A stretch of 35,628 nucleotides of DNA, taken from the NCBI GenBank assembly GCA_028716525.1, contig JAQUPQ010000041.1, forward strand, positions 1 to 35,628, given 5' to 3'. Positions 27,222 through 34,955 of the stretch are shown here, in pieces; within the stretch, counting starts at the first letter, position 1, and each line of letters starts with the position of its first letter. Position numbers and translations under genes: made by a program. The notes under the pieces were generated by a model. It was given only the letters and a program-made list of their open reading frames with translations. It was not told where the DNA came from and ran no database searches. This DNA is from Terriglobia bacterium. Lineage in GTDB: Bacteria; Acidobacteriota; Terriglobia; JAIQFV01.

Positions 27222-28850
27222 ATGCCCAAAAAAAATTCCGAGGAGTATCATTTATCACATATGAAATCCTGTGACGCGGAGAAAGTGGATTTCTTGATTG
27301 TGGGGAGCGGGGTTGCTGCCATGCGGTGCGCGCTGGCGCTTGGCAACGCCGGGAATGTGCTCATGATCACGAAGCAGTCCGCGCCGGCCCAGCCCTCCAA
27401 ATATGCCAATGGAGTTCTAGCGGCCATTTCGAGCGACGAAGAAGAAATACGATTGCATTACGACGACACATTGTGTGCCGGCGAAGGTTTATGCAATCCT
27501 GAAGCTGTGAAGGTATTGTTACAGGAAGGACCCGGCCATATTGAGGAACTTTCCGCTTGGGGCGCCCAGTTCGAGCGCGACACTTTGAAGACCCTGGCGC
27601 CCAAAGAAGGCGCCAAGCCGCGATCATGCACCTATCGCGCCAAGGGACAATCCACCATCTTGGAGTTGCTTTCGGTTCTGAACCGCAAGATTGCTTCCAT
27701 GCCCAATGTAAAAGTTCGAACGGATATGATGGCGGAAGACCTGATATTGAAGGGCGGTGCGGTGGCCGGCTTGCACTGCATTGACATGAAGACCGGCCAA
27801 ACACATTCGTTTTGCGCCAAGGCGGTTTTCATTGGGACAGGGGGCATGGGTCAGCTCTATCCGGAGACTACCAACTCCCCACAATGCACCGGCGATGGAT
27901 TAGCCGTGGCCTTCCGGGCGGGGGCAGAGCTGAGTGACATGGAGTTCATCCAATTTCATCCCACGGTACTGTGCCTCAAGAATGCGCCCCGTATTCTGTT
28001 GCCCGAATCACTGCGGGCGGAAGGGGCCTATCTCAGAAATGTCGATCTGCAGCGATTCATGCACCGCTATCACGACCAGGAAGAGCTGGCGCCGCGGGAG
28101 GTGCTCAGCCGGGCGATCATGACCGAGATGGCCAAAACCCAGAGCAATTACGTGTATCTGGATTGCACCCATCTGGACGCCGAAAAACTGCAACATCGCT
28201 TCCCCGGACTCTTTCAAACCTTTGCCGATTTCAACTTCGACATTTCTGAGAACATGATTCCCATCCACCCGGCGGCACACTATTGCATCGGAGGAATCAA
28301 GATCGATACTTCGGGGAGGGCTTCGCTCGGCGGGTTATTTGCCGCGGGTGAGGTAGCCTGCTCCGGACTGCACGGATCCAATCGCCTGCCCAGCAACTCC
28401 CTTCTGGAAAGTCTGGTGTTCGGGGCGCGCGCGGGCCAGGCGATGAAAGAAATGATGGTGGGGACCAGCGCACCCGTGCCGGTTCGACCAAATGGGCATC
28501 CCGAAAAGTGTTCGCTTCCCGCCAAGGCCAAAATGCAGGTGGAAGAAAAACTGGCCAAACTGAAGCGTCTAATGTGGGATCATGTGGGCATCATTCGCTC
28601 CGGCCAGCAACTCCGGCAGACGCTGCAATCTCTTCGCGATCTTTCCCAGCACATCCGTGGCCTTGAAGTATTCAAGCATGAACCGCAGTTGCGCAATCTG
28701 ATTTCCGTGGCCGACATCGTGACGCAATCGGCCCTGGCTCGCGAAGAAAGCCGCGGCGCGCACTACCGCGAAGATTTTCCCTTGCGCAAAGATCCTCATT
28801 TTTTGAAGCACTCCGTCATCTCCAAGGATTCGGAAGTCGCTTTCTCCTGA
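27222..28850 (+). CDS. nadB: L-aspartate oxidase
   Basis: A flavoprotein that oxidises L-Asp to iminoaspartate for quinolinate and NAD synthesis. The 542 residues include the FAD dinucleotide fold VDFLIVGSGVAAMRCALALG, FIQFHPTVLC, ESLRAEGAYLRN, and the NadB hallmark GLHGSNRLPSNSLLESLVFG. The related SdhA/FrdA proteins differ at that hallmark. ATG 27222 is used; ATG 27261 also keeps the fold. nadA and nadC are not in the window. The antiporter gene follows after 19 bases. Confidence 0.94.
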   Translation: MPKKNSEEYHLSHMKSCDAEKVDFLIVGSGVAAMRCALALGNAGNVLMITKQSAPAQPSKYANGVLAAISSDEEEIRLHYDDTLCAGEGLCNPEAVKVLLQEGPGHIEELSAWGAQFERDTLKTLAPKEGAKPRSCTYRAKGQSTILELLSVLNRKIASMPNVKVRTDMMAEDLILKGGAVAGLHCIDMKTGQTHSFCAKAVFIGTGGMGQLYPETTNSPQCTGDGLAVAFRAGAELSDMEFIQFHPTVLCLKNAPRILLPESLRAEGAYLRNVDLQRFMHRYHDQEELAPREVLSRAIMTEMAKTQSNYVYLDCTHLDAEKLQHRFPGLFQTFADFNFDISENMIPIHPAAHYCIGGIKIDTSGRASLGGLFAAGEVACSGLHGSNRLPSNSLLESLVFGARAGQAMKEMMVGTSAPVPVRPNGHPEKCSLPAKAKMQVEEKLAKLKRLMWDHVGIIRSGQQLRQTLQSLRDLSQHIRGLEVFKHEPQLRNLISVADIVTQSALAREESRGAHYREDFPLRKDPHFLKHSVISKDSEVAFS

Positions 28851-28869
28851 CGAGGCTCACCCAAGCCGA

Positions 28870-30096
28870 ATGCTCTCCCGAATGAAGCTGCTCTCATCCA
28901 AGCTGGAACGGTGGAGTCCTCTCGCCGCTCCCGCCACCAACCCCGCAGGCTCCTCCGCCCTCTGGACGTTCCCCAGCGTCCTGCTGGCTTCCATGATGAT
29001 TGCCTGGGCTGCCGAAGCCGCCCAGTTTCTTATGTCACAGGGCCTGGCACTGGCCATTTTGGCATGGCTCCAAACCCTGCCGGAATTTGCCGTGGAATTT
29101 GTCATCGCCTGGGAGCGCAAGGTGGATTTGATGACGGCCAATCTGACCGGCTCCTTGCGCCTGCTGGTGGGTCTGGGTTGGCCTCTCATTTATGCCACGG
29201 CAGCGTTCTTTCACCGCCGCAAGACACGACAACCCTTGCGCGAGATCGTCCTCGAAGACGAACACGCCGTGGAAGTGGTCGGTCTGGCCACCCCCATCGT
29301 TTATTTCTTTATCATCGCCATCAAAAGATCCCTGACAGTTTTCGATAGCGTCGTCCTGATGGTCATTTATTTCGCCTACCTCTTCGTTCTGCAACGGATC
29401 CCCCCACAAGCCGAAGAGAAGATTGAAGAATTGGAATTGATACCGCGCACCATCATGACGTCGAGGCGATGGATCCGAAACAGCTCCATCATCGGATTGT
29501 TCCTTGGGGGCGGAGCCATTCTCTATTTTGTGGCGGCTCCCTTCTTCCACAGCATGTTGGCCTTGGCCACCGCCATCGGCGTTTCCCAGTTTGTGTTTAT
29601 TCAATGGGTGTCCCCATTTCTCTCGGAATTTCCCGAAAAGGTCTCGGCCCTCTACTGGGCCAAGAGCGTGAAAAACGCCCCCTTGGCCTTGATGAACATG
29701 GTCTCCTCGAACATCAATCAATGGACCATGCTGGCCGCCATGCTGCCGGTGGTTTACTCCATCCGCATGGGGGCGATTACCGCCATCCCTTTCGACAAAC
29801 ATCAGGAGCTGGAAATTGTCCTCACCATTGCGCAGTCGCTTCTGGGTTTAATTCTTCTAATCAACATGCGTTTCAGTTGCTTTGAAGCGGTGCTGCTCTT
29901 TGCGCTGTGGCTGATCCAATTTGTTTTTTCTACCGTCACCCCCAGCGAGTCCTATCTCTCAATTCATCTCATCGTCGCGGTTCTTTACTTTGTTTGGTCC
30001 GGAGTAGAAATAGGCCGCATGCTGTTCGGGAACCGGGATTTTGTAGCGTTCAAAACTTTTGCCCGGCTTTGCCGGCAGCAAATCTTCCCCAAATAA
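28870..30096 (+). CDS. Divergent CaCA-family (Na+/Ca2+ exchanger-like) membrane protein
   Basis: A 408-residue polytopic membrane protein with about ten hydrophobic segments and a charged central loop (AEEKIEELELIPR). Two related motifs in inverted halves resemble CaCA alpha-repeats: LQTLPEFAVEFVIAW (Glu72, Glu76) followed by NLTGSLRLLVGLGWP, and SPFLSEFPEKVSALYWA (Glu253, Glu256) followed by MVSSNINQWTMLAAMLP. CaCA proteins exchange Ca2+ or other cations for Na+ or H+. The canonical GTS-L-PE and GSN motifs are altered, so the ion is unclear. It lies 19 bases after nadB and is likely co-transcribed. Confidence 0.72.
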   Translation: MLSRMKLLSSKLERWSPLAAPATNPAGSSALWTFPSVLLASMMIAWAAEAAQFLMSQGLALAILAWLQTLPEFAVEFVIAWERKVDLMTANLTGSLRLLVGLGWPLIYATAAFFHRRKTRQPLREIVLEDEHAVEVVGLATPIVYFFIIAIKRSLTVFDSVVLMVIYFAYLFVLQRIPPQAEEKIEELELIPRTIMTSRRWIRNSSIIGLFLGGGAILYFVAAPFFHSMLALATAIGVSQFVFIQWVSPFLSEFPEKVSALYWAKSVKNAPLALMNMVSSNINQWTMLAAMLPVVYSIRMGAITAIPFDKHQELEIVLTIAQSLLGLILLINMRFSCFEAVLLFALWLIQFVFSTVTPSESYLSIHLIVAVLYFVWSGVEIGRMLFGNRDFVAFKTFARLCRQQIFPK

Positions 30097-30108
30097 TCCT
30101 TCACAGAC

Positions 30109-30146
30109 AAAAAAAAGAGCCGGCCACGTGTTCACGTTACCGGCTC
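30109..30146 (-). terminator. Rho-independent terminator of the glycine-zipper gene
   Basis: On the minus strand the arms GAGCCGG (30140-30146 as CCGGCTC on +) and CCGGCTC (30117-30123) form a stem with an inner ACGTG/CACGT pairing, followed by eight T residues (30109-30116). It sits 27 bases past the stop at 30173. The plus-strand side lacks a T-run, so it is not clearly bidirectional. Confidence 0.85.
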
Positions 30147-30172
30147 CAAAATCGGGTGTGACAAAGAACTCC

Positions 30173-31054
30173 TTAATAAGGATACGGCGCTATCGGGTGT
30201 CCCAGGGGATCCCGGTAATCTCGATTGGGACGATTCCTCTTTCGCTCACCGGAAGAGGTCGGTTGATTGTAGCGATCTGTAATCGAGGGTCTTCCGGCAT
30301 CCGACGTCAATTCGCTTTCGTCGAAGATCAAATCGCGATCCAGCATCATATCGACTTCCGTGCCGCGATAAAGTTCCACTTCGTTCCCGCGAGTGGCCAG
30401 AATACCGATCAGTCCCGCCAAAGCTCCCGCGCCGGCGCCAATCGCCGTGCCCATTCCCGAATGGCCGCTCGAAATTCCCGCCAGTCCGCCTATACCCGCT
30501 CCCGCAGCACCGGTAGTCGCCACGGTGGCGGCGTCCCGGCCTTTGGATCCATTCGCTTCAATCTGCCCCTCTTTGGCGCTATCGGTGACCCGGGGATCGG
30601 CCTGCGACACCGTGGCGTTGAAATCGCGTGTCGCACCGTTCGGCAACGTCAAACTGTCGAACCGCACATACATCTTGGCCCTACCTTTGACGCGCCCCGA
30701 CCTCTCCACTTCGGTGATCGTGCCGCGAACATAACTCCCGATCGGTATCACGACGCGATTGGCCACGGTGATGGGAAACATAGTTTGAAGATAGATGGGA
30801 TCGTTCACCTTGGCGGTCTTCGTGCTCACGTAATTCATCATCTGCATAGGTACATGTGTGCCGCGAGGAACGATAACTTCATGGCGTTCTACCGGCGGCA
30901 GATCGGATTTAGCAGGCGGCTGAGACGCCGCCGGCGGCGGTACCTGGGGATTGGCGCCGGGAGGCTCGACAGGAGGATTTTGCGCCAGACAAACCGCTCC
31001 AGGCACGAGCAATAGACCCACTGCAAGCCACATAGCCCATTTCATAGGTCGCAT
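30173..31054 (-). CDS. Exported glycine-zipper protein, unknown function
   Basis: A 293-residue protein with a signal peptide (MKWAMWLAVGLLLVPGAVCLAQ) and a Pro/Ala-rich linker (to ~residue 50). A beta-rich domain follows (VPRGTHVPMQMMNYVSTKTAKVNDPIYLQT, VIPIGSYVRGTITEVERSGRVKGRAKMYVRFDSLTLPNG) whose strand pattern recalls VirB10/TrbI-like barrels. Next come a Gly/Ala zipper (AGAGIGGLAGISSGHSGMGTAIGAGAGALAGLIG) and a charged tail rich in Arg, Pro and Tyr. Gly zippers often pack in membranes. AAAGGAGGAG lies 8 bases before ATG 31054. It has its own terminator. The function is not recognised; no conjugation genes are near. Confidence 0.8.
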   Translation of the reverse strand: MRPMKWAMWLAVGLLLVPGAVCLAQNPPVEPPGANPQVPPPAASQPPAKSDLPPVERHEVIVPRGTHVPMQMMNYVSTKTAKVNDPIYLQTMFPITVANRVVIPIGSYVRGTITEVERSGRVKGRAKMYVRFDSLTLPNGATRDFNATVSQADPRVTDSAKEGQIEANGSKGRDAATVATTGAAGAGIGGLAGISSGHSGMGTAIGAGAGALAGLIGILATRGNEVELYRGTEVDMMLDRDLIFDESELTSDAGRPSITDRYNQPTSSGERKRNRPNRDYRDPLGHPIAPYPY

Positions 31055-31448
31055 AGGAATATCTCCTCCTTTTGTTTCGGCGGGGAAAACGAGCCGGACG
31101 ACCGGTTACTACTACGACACAGCTCTGCTTGCAGGCGCGTCCTCAAGCCCTTCTAAGTCGTCTCTACCCGACCTTCACAGGCGCCCCAACTATTGCGCGT
31201 AGTGTACTCCCCTGCCAACGTGCTGGCAACATAGATTCGGGCCCTTCGAAATTGGTTGTTCAAGTGCAATTCAAAAGAGATGTTTTATGAAAAACAGTGA
31301 TGGAGGAGTGTGCTCATCACACGGGCCAGTTGAAGTTTCCCCTCCGGAAACACGTCAAAGCTAGAACCGGGTCACGTGGCTTCATCGGAAGGGGGGGTGC
31401 GGTTCACGAAAGGCATTGAGCTTCCCGCTACGTAATTCATTTTCAAAA
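31055..31448. other. Long divergent intergenic region (no gene seen)
   Basis: This is the 5' flank of both the glycine-zipper gene (-) and the mltD-like gene (+). It holds a strong ribosome-binding site for the former (just upstream of 31054). A 25-codon frame at 31287-31364 (start MKNSDGGV) has a weak upstream AAGAGA and no recognisable product; I do not call it a gene. I see no tRNA, riboswitch or strong hairpin. A small RNA cannot be excluded. Confidence 0.4.
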
Positions 31449-31477
31449 TTGACTGAAGATGTGGGGTTCTGTACAAT
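31449..31477 (+). promoter_or_regulatory. Strong sigma-70-like promoter of mltD-like gene
   Basis: TTGACT (31449-31454), a 17-base spacer, then TACAAT (31472-31477). It lies about 60 bases before the TTG start at 31537. This is the best promoter match in the window. Confidence 0.72.
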
Positions 31478-31536
31478 CACATCGCCGTTTGGGACCAATT
31501 GCTGATCGATCATTTTGCGGGGTTTGAGACGATCCA

Positions 31537-33459
31537 TTGAAACACCTGCGTCCTCCTAAGAATTTATTCAGGCTACAGGGTGCTGTTGCCCTGCTTGTGG
31601 CCGCCTTGTTGATCGCTGCCTGCCAGGAAGGCGCCGCCAGGAAGAAGGCTGCCGCCCCGCCTGTTGCTGCAGTTCCCGCACCCGCGTTGCACACCCTTCC
31701 TGCGCCCTCTGAGTATCCTGCTGCCAGCAAGGCCGAAATCCCACAATTCGATCCCGTCAAAGAAACTATCGGTCATGCTGAAGATCTTTATCGACTGGGT
31801 GAGGACGATTTCCACCAGGGCCATCTGGACCGCGCCAAGAGATCTTTTGACCGCTCTGTGGAAGCCCTTTTGCATTCCCCGGTTCCCATTGAATCCGATG
31901 AGCGTCTCCAAAAGGAATTCGAGAGCCTGGTGGATCGCATCCATCAGTATGAACTGCTGGCTCTGAAACAGGGAGATGGATTCACCGACCAAAAATATAC
32001 GGCTGCCCCTCTGGACGAAATTCTCTCGGTGGAGACGTTTCCTCCCAAGATTGATGAAAAACTCAGGGCGGCCGCCGAAAAAGAAGTGACGGAGGTGTCT
32101 CACGACCTCCCCATCGTGGTCAACGCCCAAGTCTTGAACTATCTGGATTACTTTACCCACGGCCGGGGCCGCGCCACCATGGAAAGCGGTCTGCGAAGAA
32201 TCGGTATGTACCGCCCCATGATCGAACGCATTCTCAAACAAACCGGTGTCCCCGCGGATTTGATTTATCTGGCGCAGATTGAAAGCGGATACCAGCCCCT
32301 GGCCCTCTCCAATAAGAAGTGTCGTGGTCTGTGGCAATTTGCGGCTTGGCGTGGCGCCGAGTATGGATTGACGCAAAACTGGTGGGTGGACGAACGGCAG
32401 GATCCGGAAAAATCCACGCGCGCCGCGGCCCGCCATCTGAAAGATCTCCACGACCAGTTTCAAGACTGGTTGCTGGCCATGGCTGCTTATGATACCGGTC
32501 CCGGAAACATCCAACGCGCCATCGAGCGCACGGGCTATGCCGATTATTGGAAAATGCGGGAACGACATGTGCTCATCCAGGAAACTGAAAATTACATCCC
32601 CGCCATTCTCGCGACCATGATCATCGGCAAGAACCCCAAGCAATACGGATTTGATGTCGATCCCCTGCCCCCGATCGAGACGGAGCGCGTCACCATTTCC
32701 ACACCGACCGATCTCCGCCTCATTGCGGAAACCATCGATGTTCCACTGGAGACCCTGGAATCGCTCAATCCGCAATTGCTGCGCATGACGACTCCGCCCA
32801 ATCAGCCGGATTTTCAGATCAATCTTCCCAAGGGAACAAAAGAGAAGTTCCTGACGGAAATAGCCGCGATTCCCGAAGACAAACGCGTTCTGTGGCGCCA
32901 GCATAAGATCACGGAAGGAGAATCGCTCTCCACCATCGCTCGAAATTACCACACCACGGTGGCTGCCATTGAGCAAGTCAACAACCTGGAACGCGTATCG
33001 GTTTTGGAGGAAGGAACAAAAATTATAATCCCATCCACACCCTCGGCCAAGAAGACCCTGGTCAAACACCGCGTGGAGCGAGGCGAGACACTGGCTTCCA
33101 TCGCCAACAAGTACGACGTGACGCCGACTGAAATTCGAAAGTGGAACCATCTCGGGGTGAAATCGGCAGCCCGTCGCGGCCAACGTCTGACAATTTACGT
33201 GGCCAGCACCCGGGCCGTCGGCGCTATCGCAGAACGGAACCCTCGATCCCTCCCACCGGCTCGTGCCCTGGTTGCAAGGAAATTGCGAAAGGGTCAAGCT
33301 CCCTCCTCGGTCGTTCACAATGTGAAGCGCGGTGAAACATTGGCCTCCATCGCCACGAGTTACAAGACCACGGTCAATTCCCTGATGCATCTCAACGGCA
33401 TCTCCGACGCTCGCCAACTGCGCGCCGGAGAAAAGATTAGAATCCACGCAGAGCAGTGA
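31537..33459 (+). CDS. mltD: MltD-like membrane-bound lytic transglycosylase with three LysM domains
   Basis: A 640-residue lipoprotein that cleaves peptidoglycan glycan strands with formation of 1,6-anhydro ends. The lipobox LLIAAC (Cys29) follows a short signal. The SLT domain has YLAQIESGYQPLALSNKKCRGLWQF (catalytic Glu249) and AMAAYDTGPGNIQRAI. Three LysM units start near residues 456 (HKITEGESL), 511 (HRVERGETL) and 594 (HNVKRGETL). The start is TTG at 31537: a stop lies 12 bases upstream in frame and no ATG precedes the signal. No clear ribosome-binding site is seen, so initiation may be weak. Confidence 0.93.
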   Translation: MKHLRPPKNLFRLQGAVALLVAALLIAACQEGAARKKAAAPPVAAVPAPALHTLPAPSEYPAASKAEIPQFDPVKETIGHAEDLYRLGEDDFHQGHLDRAKRSFDRSVEALLHSPVPIESDERLQKEFESLVDRIHQYELLALKQGDGFTDQKYTAAPLDEILSVETFPPKIDEKLRAAAEKEVTEVSHDLPIVVNAQVLNYLDYFTHGRGRATMESGLRRIGMYRPMIERILKQTGVPADLIYLAQIESGYQPLALSNKKCRGLWQFAAWRGAEYGLTQNWWVDERQDPEKSTRAAARHLKDLHDQFQDWLLAMAAYDTGPGNIQRAIERTGYADYWKMRERHVLIQETENYIPAILATMIIGKNPKQYGFDVDPLPPIETERVTISTPTDLRLIAETIDVPLETLESLNPQLLRMTTPPNQPDFQINLPKGTKEKFLTEIAAIPEDKRVLWRQHKITEGESLSTIARNYHTTVAAIEQVNNLERVSVLEEGTKIIIPSTPSAKKTLVKHRVERGETLASIANKYDVTPTEIRKWNHLGVKSAARRGQRLTIYVASTRAVGAIAERNPRSLPPARALVARKLRKGQAPSSVVHNVKRGETLASIATSYKTTVNSLMHLNGISDARQLRAGEKIRIHAEQ

Positions 33460-33520
33460 AGCTGTCCTCAAGATTGCCTTTTCGCTTCCTCAATCAAACA
33501 CAAAATAAGGTAGTTCTGTC

Positions 33521-33536
33521 GCCCGCCAAGGCGGGC
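33521..33536. repeat. GCCCGCC-AA-GGCGGGC palindrome
   Basis: A 7-bp perfect stem with a 2-base loop, 61 bases after the mltD stop. A GTAG occurs 7 bases before the stem (33510-33513). There is no T-run, so a terminator is not favoured. It is the first of the palindrome cluster. Confidence 0.55.
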
Positions 33537-33560
33537 TGTATCGTTCACGGGCTATCCCAA

Positions 33561-33584
33561 CCCCACGCTCACGCGTGGGGCTAT
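33561..33584 (-). repeat. CCCCACGC-TCAC-GCGTGGGG hairpin with ATAG foot on minus strand
   Basis: An 8-bp perfect stem with a 4-base loop (33561-33580). Read on the minus strand, ATAG (33581-33584) abuts the stem, the same layout as the GTAG-footed copies after eno. It is flanked by the direct repeat GGGCTATCC. Confidence 0.6.
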
Positions 33585-33597
33585 CCGCCTCGGCGAA

Positions 33598-33613
33598 CCC
33601 CGATGAATCGGGG
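33598..33613. repeat. CCCCGAT-GA-ATCGGGG palindrome
   Basis: A 7-bp perfect stem with a 2-base loop. It shares the core CCCGATRAATCGGG with the palindrome at 16576-16597, which points to one dispersed repeat family. Confidence 0.6.
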
Positions 33614-33746
33614 CTGCCCCTCTCCAGAGTGCTACTATCCAACTCGATCGCCGAGTTCCGTCCTCCACTCATTAATGAGAGATCCTCATACGTGGTACAT
33701 TCAGAAAAACCTTCACAACTAAATCTCCGCAGGGGATGAAAGAATC

Positions 33747-33770
33747 GTAGCCTGAGGAGTAAGCCTCAGG
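33747..33770 (+). repeat. GTAG-footed hairpin
   Basis: GTAG (33747-33750) is directly followed by the stem CCTGAGG (33751-33757) / CCTCAGG (33764-33770) with a 6-base loop. This is the same GTAG-CC-stem architecture as the post-eno REPIN-like pair, here as a single copy. Confidence 0.6.
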
Positions 33771-33899
33771 TCTCTCAACCCCCGAGACCCAGTAGCTCCC
33801 GCAGGCAGAGGCATTGACCGACACGAATTTCCTTTGCCTCTCCGCCCTTTTTGTTCATAATGACGCTGCATTTCAACCTACCCCCACTAAACTCCAACC

Positions 33900-34955
33900 A
33901 TGCTTTTCAAATCTCTGACTGCCGCTGTTTATGGTATCGACGCTCATCTGGTAGAAGTGGAAGTGGACATTTACGCCGGCAAAGGCGATTACATCACCGT
34001 GGGATTGCCCGACCTCGCCGTCAAGGAAAGCCGCGAACGGATTCGGTCGGCCATCAAAAACTGTGGACTGGATTTTCCATTTCAAAACATCACGGTAAAT
34101 CTGGCGCCCGCTGACGTTCGCAAGGAAGGCTCGGCTTTTGATCTGCCCATTGCCATTGGAATTCTCGGAACGAATGGCATCTTGCAGCAGAAGAAAATCA
34201 ATGAGTATCTCTTTCTGGGAGAACTGTCGCTCGACGGTGGTTTGCGCCCCATCAAAGGCGCTCTCTCCATCGCCGTGAAAGCGCGTGAATCCAAGATCAA
34301 ATACTTGATCTTACCTCAGGAGAACGCCAAAGAAGCTGCTGTGGTGGAAGGAATTGATGTTTACGCCTTGAGGAACTTGCCGCAGGTACTCGACCTGGTG
34401 AACGCCACTTCAGAGTTCTCACCAACCCGCGTCGACAAGAACGCTTTGCTCACCGAGGCAGCGCAGTACCACGTCGATTTTCGAGATGTGAAAGGACAAT
34501 TCTATGCCAAGCGCGCGCTCGAGGTCGCCACGGCCGGTGGGCACAACATCCTCATGATTGGTCCGCCGGGTTCCGGCAAAACCATGTTGGCCAAGCGCCT
34601 TCCCACCATTCTGCCGCCCATGAGTTTTGAAGAAGCCATCGAGACGACCAAGATTCACAGTGTCAGCGGGCTGCTGGCGCCATCGCACGGATTAGTGGGA
34701 TCGCGGCCTTTTCGTTCTCCGCACCACACAATTTCGGACGCCGGGCTGATCGGCGGCGGGATCATCCCACGCCCAGGAGAGGTCTCGCTGGCGCACAACG
34801 GAGTTCTATTCTTGGATGAACTGCCGGAATTTCAAAGAAATGTGTTGGAGGTGATGCGCCAACCTCTGGAAGACGGACAAGTGACGATTTCTCGCGCCTC
34901 CATGTCCCTTACTTTCCCCGCCCGATTCATGTTGGCCGCCGCCATGAATCCCTGA
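33900..34955 (+). pseudogene. comM: comM/yifB (Mg-chelatase-like AAA+ protein), 5' fragment cut by insertion
   Basis: ComM/YifB is a AAA+ branch-migration helicase that helps integrate DNA in natural transformation. Full proteins have about 500 residues; this frame stops at 351. The N-terminal ChlI domain ([43 protein letters not shown] region) and ATPase core are intact: Walker A GPPGSGKT (221-228), Walker B LFLDE (303-307) and [17 protein letters not shown]. The family continues after AAMNP with CPCG. Here TG of the expected Cys codon is followed by A, making TGA at 34953-34955, and homology ends. The sensor and C-terminal domains are missing. The adjacent serine recombinase explains the break. 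Confidence 0.9.

Larger units (their letters stand above)
33460..33899. other. Gene-free gap filled with palindromes
   Basis: This 440-base stretch between mltD and comM holds four hairpins (listed separately) and a direct repeat GGGCTATCC (33549-33557, 33578-33586). I find no credible gene in it. The palindromes cluster in the first 155 bases and again near 33750. The last 100 bases should hold the comM promoter, but no clear hexamer pair stands out. Confidence 0.5.

Noticed and set aside
25982-27274. 430-codon plus-strand frame opposite aroB
   Set aside because: It is antisense to aroB motifs and runs into the nadB start region; no domain is seen.
30173-31054. VirB10/TrbI conjugation protein
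   Set aside because: The barrel-like strand pattern is suggestive only; there are no other type IV secretion genes and the protein ends in a glycine zipper instead, so I did not name it.
31287-31364. 25-codon frame in the mltD upstream gap
   Set aside because: Weak ribosome-binding site, no hydrophobic or conserved pattern, and nothing to tell it from chance.
31573-33471. Long open frame (632 codons) on the minus strand opposite mltD
   Set aside because: It is antisense to a gene with clear SLT and LysM motifs and its translation shows no domain pattern.
33521-33613. Possible CRISPR array
   Set aside because: The palindromes differ in sequence, there are no evenly spaced identical repeats, and no cas gene is present.
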